From Photobacterium indicum (GTDB lineage: Bacteria; Pseudomonadota; Gammaproteobacteria; Enterobacterales; Vibrionaceae), in the NCBI RefSeq assembly GCF_003026215.1, contig NZ_PYOC01000020.1:1-52158 (forward strand): a stretch of DNA of 52,158 nt. Reading direction: 5' to 3'. The notes beneath the pieces were generated by a model, which had not been told where the DNA came from, searched no databases, and worked only from the letters and a program-made list of their open reading frames with translations. Shown in pieces: positions 31,669 through 40,968 of this stretch (positions within the stretch are counted from its first letter, which is position 1; each line of letters opens with the position of its first letter). The position numbers and the translations under genes are program-made.

Positions 31669-34229
31669 TAATTAGCCTTCTTCTCTAACCGTTCTTTTTT
31701 ACCAGCACGCTGTTTCTTTCGTGCCTTGCTTGATTTCTTCACTTTACGCTTAGGGTCGTTCGCTTTCTTTGACTTTGGATCCCCCGTAGCAGGACCTTTA
31801 TCACCCTCAGCCAATGGTACAGCACCTTCTTTCAGCTTTTGGCGCACCGATGAGCGTACTCTCTTTGATTTCGAACGATGTGCCGTTTTTGCTTCACCAT
31901 CTTCAACAATGAACGCTTTCTTAACTGGGTTCCCGCCGAATGAGCGCATACCTTCTGCTTTACGCATTCGCTGTTGTTTTTTCTTTGCTGTTTTACCTTC
32001 ACCACGCGGTTTGCGGTTACTACCAGCAATATCAAAATCAATCTGGCGATCATTCAAGTTAATGGCAGCAACCTTCACCTGAACCGTGTCGCCTAAACGG
32101 TATACCAGACCAGAACTGTCACCAATCAATCGCTGACCAATCGCATCATATTGGTAGTAATCATTCGCTAGATTCGAGATGTGCACCAAGCCATCAATGT
32201 TCAGCTCTTTTAAACGAACAAAGAAGCCAAAGCCTGTTACATTCGCAATCACACCTTCGAATTCATCGCCGATATGGTCTTGCATGTACTCACATTTCAG
32301 CCAATCAGCCACATCGCGTGTTGCATCATCTGCACGACGCTCTGTCATTGAACATTGTTCGCCGATTTTATCAATATCATCGAATGAGTAATGATAACCG
32401 CCAGTTGGTGTCACACGATCTTCGTTCTTACCTTCATTTTTCGCAATTAAGTACTTAATTGCGCGGTGTAAGGTTAAATCAGGGTAACGACGAATTGGCG
32501 ACGTAAAGTGCGCGTATTGCTTCAGTGCTAAACCGAAGTGGCCGATATTATCTGCTTGATACAAAGCTTGCTTCATAGAACGAAGTAGCATAGTTTGAAT
32601 CAATTCTTTGTCAGGGCGATCATGAATTAGCGTCGCCAATGCCGCATAATCACGCGGTGTAGGCTCAAGGCCACCTGATAGATGCAGGCTCAACTCACCC
32701 AAGAAATCACGGAAACCCTGTAAGCGTTCTTCGCCAGGAACATCGTGTGCACGATACAATGCAGGCTCTTTGGCTTTTTCAACAAAACGCGCTGATGCAA
32801 TGTTGGCTAAAATCATACATTCTTCGATGATTTTATGTGCTTCGTTACGCTCTGCAGGCACAATGCGGTCTATCTTACGATCTGCATTGAAAATAAACTG
32901 CGTTTCGATTGTTTCAAACTCAATCGCACCACGCTCTTCACGTGATTTTTTCAGCACTTTATACATGCCAAAGAGTTCTTCTAAATGAGGAACTAATGGC
33001 GCATAACGTTCGCGTAACTCTTCATCACCATCCAACATTTTACTCACTTTCGTGTAAGTAAGACGAGCATGAGAATTCATTACCGCTTCGTAATGCTTAT
33101 AACCTGACAGGTTACCTGAATCAGAAATAGTCATTTCACAAACCATACACAAGCGATCGACTTGTGGGTTCAGTGAACATAAACCATTCGACAATACTTC
33201 AGGTAACATCGGGATCACTTCGGAAGGGAAATAAACCGAGTTACCACGTTTAGTTGCTTCGTTATCTAATGCTGAAGCAGGGCGAACGTAATGGCTTACG
33301 TCAGCAATGGCTACCCATAAACGCCAGCCACCTGACTTTTTACGCTCACAAAAAACAGCATCATCAAAGTCACGGGCATCTTCACCATCAATCGTAACTA
33401 ATGGTAAATCACGTAAATCAACGCGTCCTGCTTTCGCTTCTTCAGGTACTTCTTCGCCTAGCCCCTGAATTTGCTTAGTGACTTCAGATGGCCATTCGTT
33501 TGGAATATCATGGGTACGTAGGGCAATTTCGATTTCCATACCCGGCGCCATGTTTTCGCCCAACACTTCGACGACTTTACCTACCGCGTTATGCTGACGA
33601 GTGGCACGTTGATTGATTTCAACCACCACAACATTTCCCATACGAGCACCCATGCGGAAGTCGTTCGGGATCACGATATCTTGCGAAATGCGGGAATCGT
33701 CAGGCACCACGTAACCCATGCTGTCTTCAATGAAGAAGCGACCCACAATTTGCTTGGTACTTTCTTGTAAAATACGAACAACACGACCTTCACGACGTCC
33801 ACGTTTATCAACACCTGACACTTGCGCCAAAATGTAATCACCGTGAATCACACCACGCATTTGGTGGCTAGGCAGCATGAGGTCTTCTTTGTTTCCTACA
33901 CCTTCAGGGCGCACGAAACCAAAGCCATCACGATGACCAATAACATGACCTTTAATGAGGTCGAGACGCTCAGGTAAGGCGTAACACTGACGACGGGTAA
34001 AAATAAGTTGACCATCACGTTCCATCGCACGTAAGCGACGGCGTAAACCTTCGTAATGATCATCCCCTTCTAGCTTTAATTCAGTAAATAACTGATCACG
34101 GCTAACAGGAGTAGAAAAGCCACGAATCACTTCAAGTAGAAGTTCACGGCTTGGAATTGGGTTTTCGTAATTTGATGCTTCGCGATCGCGGAAAGGATCG
34201 ACCGGTAAATCGGTTGTACCTTTGGACAT
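31668..34229 (-). CDS. rnr: Ribonuclease R
   Basis: A 3'-5' exoribonuclease that degrades structured RNA, mRNA fragments and defective rRNA. The 853-aa protein has an N-terminal helix-turn-helix (LLLEVIRGFSTPVSRDQLF), cold-shock domains, the RNB domain with the catalytic aspartates in DGEDARDFDDA (about 281-291), an S1 domain (EFEGVIANVTGFGFFVRL) and a long Lys-rich tail. The frame opens at 34301, but the MSKGTTDL ATG at 34229 is followed by the typical DPFRDREA..YENPIPSRE start. It lies 117 bp after nsrR. Confidence 0.95.
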   Translation of the reverse strand: MSKGTTDLPVDPFRDREASNYENPIPSRELLLEVIRGFSTPVSRDQLFTELKLEGDDHYEGLRRRLRAMERDGQLIFTRRQCYALPERLDLIKGHVIGHRDGFGFVRPEGVGNKEDLMLPSHQMRGVIHGDYILAQVSGVDKRGRREGRVVRILQESTKQIVGRFFIEDSMGYVVPDDSRISQDIVIPNDFRMGARMGNVVVVEINQRATRQHNAVGKVVEVLGENMAPGMEIEIALRTHDIPNEWPSEVTKQIQGLGEEVPEEAKAGRVDLRDLPLVTIDGEDARDFDDAVFCERKKSGGWRLWVAIADVSHYVRPASALDNEATKRGNSVYFPSEVIPMLPEVLSNGLCSLNPQVDRLCMVCEMTISDSGNLSGYKHYEAVMNSHARLTYTKVSKMLDGDEELRERYAPLVPHLEELFGMYKVLKKSREERGAIEFETIETQFIFNADRKIDRIVPAERNEAHKIIEECMILANIASARFVEKAKEPALYRAHDVPGEERLQGFRDFLGELSLHLSGGLEPTPRDYAALATLIHDRPDKELIQTMLLRSMKQALYQADNIGHFGLALKQYAHFTSPIRRYPDLTLHRAIKYLIAKNEGKNEDRVTPTGGYHYSFDDIDKIGEQCSMTERRADDATRDVADWLKCEYMQDHIGDEFEGVIANVTGFGFFVRLKELNIDGLVHISNLANDYYQYDAIGQRLIGDSSGLVYRLGDTVQVKVAAINLNDRQIDFDIAGSNRKPRGEGKTAKKKQQRMRKAEGMRSFGGNPVKKAFIVEDGEAKTAHRSKSKRVRSSVRQKLKEGAVPLAEGDKGPATGDPKSKKANDPKRKVKKSSKARKKQRAGKKERLEKKAN

Positions 34230-34346
34230 AAGCTGATCCATGTTGGCAAAATATACGTTAGGTATACTCAAACCATAGGTGAACAGACGGGAGCAAAGCA
34301 AAAAACTTTACTCCACTAATAAGATGGGAAGTTATTGTTATATGCG

Positions 34347-34781
34347 TTATTCCGTTACAGGACGATCGAGCAATACAAGTAACGGTGGATTATTATCAAT
34401 TAAGCTTAGCAAAGTATGTTTATCAAGCTCAGCTAAAAACGCACTTCTTGCTGATGCCAAAATTCCTTTTAGTTGGCAAGCTGGCGTAATATGACAAAAG
34501 TCTTCACTGCAATTAACGATCTGCAGTGGTTCAGTTGCACGCACAACATCGCCCAGAACAATTCGGTTAGCAGGCATTCCTAAACGAATACCACCGTTTT
34601 TTCCTCGCACAGTATCCACATAGCCAAGTTGACCTAATTTATTAATGATCTTAACCATGTGGTTACGGGATACACCATAAACTTCAGTCACTTTACTAAT
34701 ACTGGTTAATTCGCCCTCAGGCAAAGTCGCAAGGTATATCAAGGCACGAAGGCCATAGTCTGTAAAACTGGTTAACTGCAC
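34347..34781 (-). CDS. nsrR: Nitric-oxide-sensing repressor NsrR (Rrf2 family)
   Basis: A [2Fe-2S]/[4Fe-4S] winged-helix repressor that loses DNA binding when nitric oxide nitrosylates its cluster, releasing hmp and related genes. A GTG at 34781 is preceded by GAGGAG and gives 144 aa beginning (M)QLTSFTDYGLRALIYLA. With this start the cluster cysteines are C91, C96 and C102, exactly the E. coli numbering. The recognition helix is in YGVSRNHMVKIINKLG, followed by VRGKNGGIRLG. The frame opens at 34802 but lacks a ribosome-binding site there. It diverges from its target hmp. Confidence 0.95.
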   Translation of the reverse strand: MQLTSFTDYGLRALIYLATLPEGELTSISKVTEVYGVSRNHMVKIINKLGQLGYVDTVRGKNGGIRLGMPANRIVLGDVVRATEPLQIVNCSEDFCHITPACQLKGILASARSAFLAELDKHTLLSLIDNNPPLLVLLDRPVTE

Positions 34782-34815
34782 AATAACTCCTCTTTCGCCC
34801 ATTTTAATCTTGTTA

Positions 34816-34871
34816 TTGACTAAAAGATACAGATCAGATACAACTTATAAGGTGCATTATAAATATAACTT
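34816..34871 (+). promoter_or_regulatory. hmp promoter overlapped by two NsrR-like operators
   Basis: A -35 TTGACT (34816-34821), 17-bp spacer and -10 TACAAC (34839-34844) form a plausible hmp promoter. Two 23-bp imperfect dyads of the NsrR type follow the pattern AAGrTr...ACTT: 34824-34846 (AAGATACA...ACAACTT) and 34849-34871 (AAGGTGCA...ATAACTT). They match the E. coli palindrome at about 16 and 17 of 22 positions by my count. They are two bases apart, so centres are 25 bp from each other. Confidence 0.65.
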
Positions 34872-34883
34872 TAAGAGAAAGTC

Positions 34884-36068
34884 ATGATAAGTCAACAAAC
34901 TATTGATATTGTTAAAGCAACAGCACCTGTTGTCGCTGAAACAGGCCCAAAGCTAACCGCGCACTTTTATGAACGTATGTTTAGCCATAACCCTGAACTC
35001 AAAGATATTTTTAACATGAGTAATCAGCGTAACGGTGATCAACGTGAAGCATTATTTAATGCAATTTGCGCTTATGCGAACAACATCGACAATCTAGCAG
35101 CCTTATTGCCTGCTGTTGAAAAAATTGCTCATAAACACACAAGTTTCATGATTACAGCTGAACAATACCAAATTGTTGGCGGTCATTTACTGGCAACAAT
35201 TGATGAATTGTTGTCACCAGGACAAGAAGTATTAGACGCTTGGGGTGAAGCATACGGCGTGCTTGCCAACGTATTCATTACTCGTGAAGAAGCGATCTAT
35301 CAAGAAAAGGAAGGAAAAACGGGTGGCTGGCGTGGAACGCGTGAATTTACATTAATCGAAAAAACACAAGAAAGTGATGTTATTACCAGCTTCACTTTCA
35401 AGCCAACAGATGGCGGTACGGTTTCAAACTTTAAACCGGGACAATACCTAGGTATCTACCTCACTCCTGACGCTTTTGAATTTCAGGAAATACGTCAATA
35501 CAGCTTATCGTCTGCGCCACGTACCGATAACTACCGAATCTCGGTTAAGCGTGAAGAAGGCGGTAAAGTCTCTAATTACCTGCACAATGAACTCACTGTT
35601 GGTGATACCGTACAACTTGCCGCACCTGCAGGCGATTTCTTTTTAGATGTATCGGCAACTACACCCGTTACACTAATTTCAGCTGGTGTAGGTTTAACAC
35701 CAACATTATCAATGTTAGATGCGCTAACAGAACATCAAGCATCGGTGCATTGGTTGCACGCAACTGAAAATAGTCGTCACCACGCCTTTAAAGATTATGT
35801 AAATACACTTGCAGATAAGTACGATCATATTAGTGCAACAATCTGGTATCGTGAACCACTAGCCACAGATCGTCCAGCTGAAGATTTCGATTACCAAGGC
35901 ATGATTGATTTGAATGCTGTTGCACCGCAATTAATTGACCCTGCAATGCATTATTACTTCTGTGGCCCAGTTGGTTTCATGCAGCATGTTGCAAAACAGC
36001 TTATCGAGCTCGGTGTGCAGGAAGACAATATTCACTACGAATGCTTTGGTCCACATAAAGTACTATAA
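34884..36068 (+). CDS. hmp: Flavohemoglobin, nitric oxide dioxygenase Hmp
   Basis: Oxidises nitric oxide to nitrate using O2 and NAD(P)H. The 394-aa protein has an N-terminal globin domain with proximal His85 and distal Tyr29 and Gln53, all as in E. coli Hmp. An FAD domain (RQYSLSSAP, VKREEGGKVSNYLH) and a NAD domain (ISAGVGLTPTLSML, YYFCGPVGFM) follow, ending ECFGPHKVL. It is divergent from nsrR, and the shared spacer holds NsrR-like operators. A single-gene unit ended at 36141. Confidence 0.97.
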   Translation: MISQQTIDIVKATAPVVAETGPKLTAHFYERMFSHNPELKDIFNMSNQRNGDQREALFNAICAYANNIDNLAALLPAVEKIAHKHTSFMITAEQYQIVGGHLLATIDELLSPGQEVLDAWGEAYGVLANVFITREEAIYQEKEGKTGGWRGTREFTLIEKTQESDVITSFTFKPTDGGTVSNFKPGQYLGIYLTPDAFEFQEIRQYSLSSAPRTDNYRISVKREEGGKVSNYLHNELTVGDTVQLAAPAGDFFLDVSATTPVTLISAGVGLTPTLSMLDALTEHQASVHWLHATENSRHHAFKDYVNTLADKYDHISATIWYREPLATDRPAEDFDYQGMIDLNAVAPQLIDPAMHYYFCGPVGFMQHVAKQLIELGVQEDNIHYECFGPHKVL

Positions 36069-36139
36069 AAGATACTGTGGAAACATGCTGAAGCTGCTCA
36101 CTGATTCAGTATGTGCGATAAAAGCGAAGTGTCATAGTT

Positions 36140-36170
36140 CAAAAGCGTAGCCAATGGTTACGCTTTTTTT
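36140..36170 (+). terminator. Terminator of hmp
   Basis: AAAGCGTAGCC pairs with GGTTACGCTTT (one G-U) around AAT, followed by seven Ts to 36170. It lies about 70 bp after the hmp stop. Confidence 0.92.
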
Positions 36171-36223
36171 ATTGCGACATAGAATGGAATTAGAAGCAGG
36201 GAGCCTTGCAAGAAGATAAATAT

Positions 36224-36850
36224 TTACCAAAAAGTATCACGACGTTTTGCTCGTGCAATAATATTTTCAGGCATCCGGCGTTCAAGCCCCATACGTAACT
36301 GGGCAATTTTTCGATGCGAGCTCTTACTGGCAGTCACTGTGTTATACAACCAGCGGTATGCATCTTCAAAATCCAGTGGGCTGCCGTAATTATTCAATAA
36401 TAACTCAGCGAGTTGAATGCGGGCATCAACATTTCCCATTGCAGCCGCTTCGCGTAAGTATGGGATAGCCCGTTCACGATCTTGTTGGACTAACGTGCCT
36501 TTTGCATAATAACGACCAAGCTGTTCCAGTGCAGCAGGTGAACCTTGATGCGCAGCAGACTGCATGTAATATACGCCTAACTCAACGTCACGCTCAACAC
36601 AAACGCCCCAAGCCAACATATCGCCATACAAGAACTGGTAAGAGGGGGACTCTACGCGTTTCGCCCGTGCTTCAATATCTTGCACCAACTGGCAATCATC
36701 TGCTTTTAGCTGCTGCAGATGGGCATTACTTTCAAACAACTTAATCAATTGAGAGTCAGTATAAACAGGTACAGCATCACCTACATCTTCCAATGCATAT
36801 ACAGGTGTAACTACCAGTAATGTCGAAAATAATAAGTGGCGCAGGTTCAT
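36224..36850 (-). CDS. motX: Sodium-type flagellar motor protein MotX (Sel1 repeats)
   Basis: A periplasmic T-ring component that holds the PomAB stator around the sodium-driven polar flagellar motor, with MotY. The 209-aa protein has a signal peptide (MNLRHLLFSTLLVVTPVYA) and three to four Sel1-like repeats (ELGVYYMQSAAHQGSPAALEQLGRYYAKG; RERAIPYLREAAAMGNVDARIQLAELLL). It ends in the typical RAKRRDTFW. The frame extends upstream to 37024 but that part is out of character, and the ATG at 36850 starts the signal peptide. Next to purA, as in Vibrio. A sigma-28 promoter lies at 36880-36906. Confidence 0.93.
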   Translation of the reverse strand: MNLRHLLFSTLLVVTPVYALEDVGDAVPVYTDSQLIKLFESNAHLQQLKADDCQLVQDIEARAKRVESPSYQFLYGDMLAWGVCVERDVELGVYYMQSAAHQGSPAALEQLGRYYAKGTLVQQDRERAIPYLREAAAMGNVDARIQLAELLLNNYGSPLDFEDAYRWLYNTVTASKSSHRKIAQLRMGLERRMPENIIARAKRRDTFW

Positions 36851-36879
36851 CAACGAATCTCTCTTAAGCCGTAAATAGC

Positions 36880-36906
36880 TTATCGACCATACCATTTCAG
36901 ACTTTA
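36880..36906 (-). promoter_or_regulatory. FliA (sigma-28) promoter of motX
   Basis: On the minus strand TAAAGTCT is followed after exactly 11 bp by GTCGATAA. The FliA consensus is TAAAGTTT-N11-GCCGATAA, so there is one mismatch in each half and the spacing is perfect. Transcription would start near 36873, about 23 bases before the motX ATG. This places motX in the late flagellar class. Confidence 0.85.
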
Positions 36907-36980
36907 GAGAAAAGCGATAAAAAGCGGCAACTTTTTGCCACTCAAAAAATAGACTAGAGGGTAACATCAAATGGCAGGCA

Positions 36981-37008
36981 ATAAAAAGCCAACCTTTCGG
37001 TTGGCTTT
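36981..37008 (-). terminator. Terminator of purA
   Basis: AAAGCCAACC and GGTTGGCTTT form a perfect 10-bp stem around TTTC. The minus-strand exit is TTTTTAT. It lies about 30 bp after the purA stop and before the motX promoter. A smaller dyad (ATTACCT/AGGTAAT, 37024-37040) abuts the purA stop. Confidence 0.9.
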
Positions 37009-37039
37009 CATCAAACATTATCAATTACCTTATAGGTAA

Positions 37040-38356
37040 TTATTCACCGTATGGGTGAACCTTGATAATAGTTTCATTACGATCTGGACCAGTCGAAATG
37101 ATATCGATTGGTACACCCGTTAATTCTTCAATACGAGCAATATAATTTAATGCTGCTTGTGGAAGCGCGTCAAGTGTCTTTGCACCAAACGTGGTTTCAG
37201 ACCAACCAGGCATTGTTTCGTAAATTAGCTCTAGGTTCTCGTAAGCATCAGCCGCCATTGGAGAAACACTTAAAGTTTTACCGTCTTGAGTTTTGTAACC
37301 AGTACAAATCTTGATCTCTTTTAAGCCATCCATTACGTCTAGCTTAGTTAGGCAGAAACCAGAGATTGAGTTGATCTGTACTGCACGGCGCATAGCCACT
37401 GCATCAAACCAACCAGTACGACGTAGACGACCAGTCGTTGCGCCAAACTCGTTACCAACTGTACCTAGGTGCTTACCTACTGGGTCTTGTTTCTCTAGAC
37501 CATCGTATAGCTCAGTCGGGAATGGACCCGCACCTACACGTGTGCAGTATGCTTTCGCGATACCTAGGATGTAACCTAGGTGACGAGGACCAAAACCAGA
37601 ACCTGCAGCAACACCACCAGCAGTCGTGTTAGAAGACGTTACGTATGGGTAAGTACCGTGGTCGATATCTAGAAGCGTACCTTGTGCACCTTCAAACATG
37701 ATCTTGTCGCCACGTAGACGCGCATCATCAAGTTCTTTAGTTACATCGATAACCATCGAAGTTAGTAGGTCAGCTTGCGCCATCACACCGGCAAGAACTT
37801 CTTCATAGCTTACTGGTTCAGCATTGTAGTAATGCTCAATTTGGAAGTTATGGTAAGCCATTACTTCTTTAAGCTTCTCAGCAAATGCTTCTTTATCGAA
37901 TAGATCGCCAACGCGTAGACCACGACGAGCAACTTTATCTTCGTACGCAGGACCGATACCACGACCCGTTGTACCAATTGCTTTTTTACCACGAGCAAGC
38001 TCACGCGCTTGATCAAGTGCGATGTGATACGGAAGAATTAGCGGACAAGCTTCTGAAAGGAATAGACGTTCACGAACAGGGATACCACGCTCTTCTAGCG
38101 GGCCCATTTCTTTCATTAACGCGTCTGGAGAAAGAACAACACCGTTACCAATAATACATTTAACGTTGTTACGCAGAATGCCTGATGGGATCAGGTGCAA
38201 GACAGTTTTTTCACCGTCAATGACTAGGGTGTGACCTGCATTGTGTCCGCCTTGGTAGCGAACCACATATTTTGCATCTTCGGTTAATAGGTCTACTATC
38301 TTACCTTTACCTTCGTCACCCCATTGGGTGCCAAGAACGACTACATTATTTGCCAT
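37040..38356 (-). CDS. purA: Adenylosuccinate synthetase
   Basis: Joins IMP and aspartate with GTP, the first committed step to AMP. The 438-aa protein opens with VVVLGTQWGDEGKGK, giving the GTP-binding loop and the catalytic Asp14 (13 in mature numbering); His42 in GGHNAGHT is the partner. TTRRGIGPAYEDK-type and NKLDVLDGL-type segments (here TTGRGIGPAYEDK, TKLDVMDGL) follow. I see no clear PurR box upstream. It sits after the DUF2065 gene in the same order as E. coli. Confidence 0.97.
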   Translation of the reverse strand: MANNVVVLGTQWGDEGKGKIVDLLTEDAKYVVRYQGGHNAGHTLVIDGEKTVLHLIPSGILRNNVKCIIGNGVVLSPDALMKEMGPLEERGIPVRERLFLSEACPLILPYHIALDQARELARGKKAIGTTGRGIGPAYEDKVARRGLRVGDLFDKEAFAEKLKEVMAYHNFQIEHYYNAEPVSYEEVLAGVMAQADLLTSMVIDVTKELDDARLRGDKIMFEGAQGTLLDIDHGTYPYVTSSNTTAGGVAAGSGFGPRHLGYILGIAKAYCTRVGAGPFPTELYDGLEKQDPVGKHLGTVGNEFGATTGRLRRTGWFDAVAMRRAVQINSISGFCLTKLDVMDGLKEIKICTGYKTQDGKTLSVSPMAADAYENLELIYETMPGWSETTFGAKTLDALPQAALNYIARIEELTGVPIDIISTGPDRNETIIKVHPYGE

Positions 38357-38477
38357 CTTCTTCGTCTATCTGTAGTTAAAAAAGGATTCTAGCACCTTAC
38401 TGTACGCCTTGCAGTCATTTTTTAACGGTAAGGAATATTTCAGCAAGAAGGGCATCACGAATATATACTTGCCCGAT

Positions 38478-38672
38478 TTACATGCTGCGATACATCATGT
38501 AAGCAATAACACTGCCAGTAACAACAAGGCACCCGCCAATGCGGCGTAAGTTGTTATCATTCTGTTGGCTTAACTGGCTCACCATATCTCGCCATCCCTT
38601 AGGCGCAAGCAGTGGACCTAACCCCTCAACAATTAAGACTAATCCTAGTGCCATCCAAATCGTATTCGACAT
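38478..38672 (-). CDS. DUF2065 small membrane protein (YjeT-like)
   Basis: A 64-aa protein with two predicted membrane helices (MALGLVLIVEGLGPLL at the start and GGCLVVTGSVIAYMMY at the end) joined by a polar loop containing KGWRDM. This is the DUF2065/YjeT family, function unknown. It lies between hflC and purA, as in E. coli, but the hflC terminator at 38712 separates it from the hfl genes. Confidence 0.85.
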   Translation of the reverse strand: MSNTIWMALGLVLIVEGLGPLLAPKGWRDMVSQLSQQNDNNLRRIGGCLVVTGSVIAYMMYRSM

Positions 38673-38711
38673 ATTCTATTTCTCGCAATAACACCGTGGC
38701 ATTGTTGCCAC

Positions 38712-38742
38712 AAAAAAAAAGACAAGGCTAATGCCTTGTCTT
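38712..38742 (-). terminator. Terminator of the hfl operon
   Basis: AAGACAAGGC (38719-38728) and GCCTTGTCTT (38733-38742) form a perfect 10-bp stem around TAAT. The minus strand then has a nine-T run. It lies 23 bp after the hflC stop. Confidence 0.93.
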
Positions 38743-38764
38743 CTTATCTATCATTAACCGCGTA

Positions 38765-39760
38765 TTAATTTACGCCGTTCGACTCTTTCATGTACTTAAA
38801 GAACTCTGTATTCGGATCGACGATCAGAATATCGCTCTTAGAACTAAAGCTCTTCTCATACGCTTTTAGTGAACGTAAGAAGTTATAGAACTCTGGATCT
38901 TGATTAAATGCATCAGCATAAATCTTAGCAACAGTTGCGTCTGCACTACCACGAAGCACTCGTGCTTCACGATCCGCTTCAGCAAGAACTTTAGCAACTT
39001 CAAGTTCAGATTGAGCACGGATTACTTCAGCTTTCTCTCGACCTTGAGCGCGGTGTTTACGTGCAACAGACTCACGTTCAGCACGCATACGGCGATAGAT
39101 AGATTCACTGATTTCATCCGGAAGGTTGATTTTCTTCATACGAAAATCAATTACTTCAACACCCAAGTCTTTCATTGCACTTACTTTTGTTTCAGCAAGT
39201 ACATCAGCCATGATTTGATCACGCTGACCTTCCACTTCTTTACGAGGTGCAACTTCAGCAATAATCTCATTCACAACCGCTTCTGCTGCAGCTGGTTCTT
39301 CTGCAACTTCAACGGCAGATTTACGCTCTGGACCTGAGACGATTTGCTTGATTTCTTTCGAACCAATTTCAGCACGAAGATTATCAACAACTTTACGCTT
39401 TAATAGTGCTTCAGCAGTCGACTTATCACCACCACCTGTTGTTAGGTAATACTGACCAAAATCACTGATACGCCACTTTACGTAAGTATCGATGATTACA
39501 TCTTTTTTCTCTGCTGTTACAAAACGGTCTGCTTGGTCATCCATTGTCTGTATACGTGCATCAAGTGTACGTACGCGGTCAAATAATGGCACTTTAAAAT
39601 GTAGACCAGGCTCGTAAATACGAGCAACTTCAGTATTGTTGTCTTTCAAGATACGACCAAAACGTACCACAATACCGCGCTCACCTTCATTCACTACGAA
39701 TAAAGACATTAGTAACAGAGCGATAAAGATGACAACCACTGGGATCATTAATTTACGCAT
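38765..39760 (-). CDS. hflC: HflC, FtsH-modulating band-7 protein
   Basis: A 331-aa membrane protein anchored by an N-terminal helix (about residues 3-24) with a large periplasmic SPFH/band-7 domain (NEGERGIVVRFGRI, RVRTLDARIQTMDDQADRFVT). With HflK it forms the large cage around FtsH that limits proteolysis. An Ala/Glu-rich insertion lies at about 150-180, as in other Vibrionaceae. It starts 2 bp after hflK. Confidence 0.95.
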   Translation of the reverse strand: MRKLMIPVVVIFIALLLMSLFVVNEGERGIVVRFGRILKDNNTEVARIYEPGLHFKVPLFDRVRTLDARIQTMDDQADRFVTAEKKDVIIDTYVKWRISDFGQYYLTTGGGDKSTAEALLKRKVVDNLRAEIGSKEIKQIVSGPERKSAVEVAEEPAAAEAVVNEIIAEVAPRKEVEGQRDQIMADVLAETKVSAMKDLGVEVIDFRMKKINLPDEISESIYRRMRAERESVARKHRAQGREKAEVIRAQSELEVAKVLAEADREARVLRGSADATVAKIYADAFNQDPEFYNFLRSLKAYEKSFSSKSDILIVDPNTEFFKYMKESNGVN

Positions 39761-39762
39761 GA

Positions 39763-40926
39763 TTAATATCTCCCTTGACGGCCGGTATCAGAACGTGGAG
39801 ACGTCGATACAGGAGTTGGGCTTTCAACCTTTTCAAGCTCGATACCATATGAACTGCTTGATGTACCGGTCTTACTCTTAGTTTCACCAGATTGATTCAT
39901 TAGTTTATCAAGCGGTAGATACAACAAATTACCATTCGACTTAGAGTCAATCATCACTTTGCTAGTATTGCTGTAAACACGCTCCATCGTCTCAAGGTAC
40001 AGACGGTTGCGCGTCACTTCTTTAGCAACTTCATACTCTGGCAATAATTTCTCAAATTGAGCCACTTCACCTAGAGCACCATTGATGGTTTTCTCAGAGT
40101 AACCTTGTGCTTCTTTCTTCAAACGCTCTGAACGACCCGTTGCTTTCGGCAAAATATCATTGCTGTAAGCTTCGGCTTCACGAACAAAACGCTCTTCATC
40201 TTCTCGTGCTGCAATCGCATCATCAAAAGCATCTTGTACTTCTGATGGTGGACGTGCTGACTGGAAGTTCACATCAACAACAAGGATACCCATGTCGTAG
40301 CCTTGAATGATCTTCTCAATCGCTTCTTGAGTATTCGCACGAATAGCCTGACGACCTGTTGTTAAGGCCTCATCCATCGACGAATCACCAATAACGGCAC
40401 GCAATGCAGAATCTGTTGCTTGGCGTAAACTATCATCAGCGTTCGTTACGCTGAATAGGTAGTTTTGCGCTTCAGAAACACGGTATTGCACATCCATTTC
40501 AACTTTCAATACGTTTTCATCTTTGGTTAGCATTAAACCAGAGCTGCGTAGTGAACGAATTGCTTGAACGTTTACCGGTGTAACTTCATCAACAAATGTT
40601 GGCTTCCAGTTAAGGCCAGGATCAACCATTTCATAAAACTTACCAAAACGTAATACTACGCCTCGTTCAGCTTCACCAATGGTGTAAAAACCTGAAAAAC
40701 CCCAAACTGCAGTAGCCAGCACTGCAACCACCCCTAAACCAATAGCGCTGCCACCAGTTGAAGGACCTTTTTTATTTCCATTCCCAAAAATACCACCAAG
40801 TTTACGACTTAGTTTTGAAAAAACCTCGTCTAGGTCTGGTGGTCCTTGCTCACGTCCGCCGCGATTCTTATTACCCCAAGGGTCTTTATCACGGCCGTCG
40901 TTGTTACCAGGCTCATTCCACGCCAT
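39763..40926 (-). CDS. hflK: HflK, FtsH-modulating band-7 protein
   Basis: A 387-aa partner of HflC. The Gly/Asn/Arg-rich cytoplasmic N-terminus (MAWNEPGNNDGRDKDPWG) leads to one membrane helix (about 63-85) and the band-7 domain (IGEAERGVVLRFGKFYEMVDPGLNW). A Ser/Thr/Pro-rich tail closes it. It lies 42 bp after hflX. Confidence 0.95.
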   Translation of the reverse strand: MAWNEPGNNDGRDKDPWGNKNRGGREQGPPDLDEVFSKLSRKLGGIFGNGNKKGPSTGGSAIGLGVVAVLATAVWGFSGFYTIGEAERGVVLRFGKFYEMVDPGLNWKPTFVDEVTPVNVQAIRSLRSSGLMLTKDENVLKVEMDVQYRVSEAQNYLFSVTNADDSLRQATDSALRAVIGDSSMDEALTTGRQAIRANTQEAIEKIIQGYDMGILVVDVNFQSARPPSEVQDAFDDAIAAREDEERFVREAEAYSNDILPKATGRSERLKKEAQGYSEKTINGALGEVAQFEKLLPEYEVAKEVTRNRLYLETMERVYSNTSKVMIDSKSNGNLLYLPLDKLMNQSGETKSKTGTSSSSYGIELEKVESPTPVSTSPRSDTGRQGRY

Positions 40927-40968
40927 TATAGAACTCCATCAATATGATATGACGACAGTTTTAATCCA

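Noticed and set aside
38357..38477. PurR operator upstream of purA
   Set aside because: I looked for the ACGCAAACGTTTGCGT dyad and found no convincing match.
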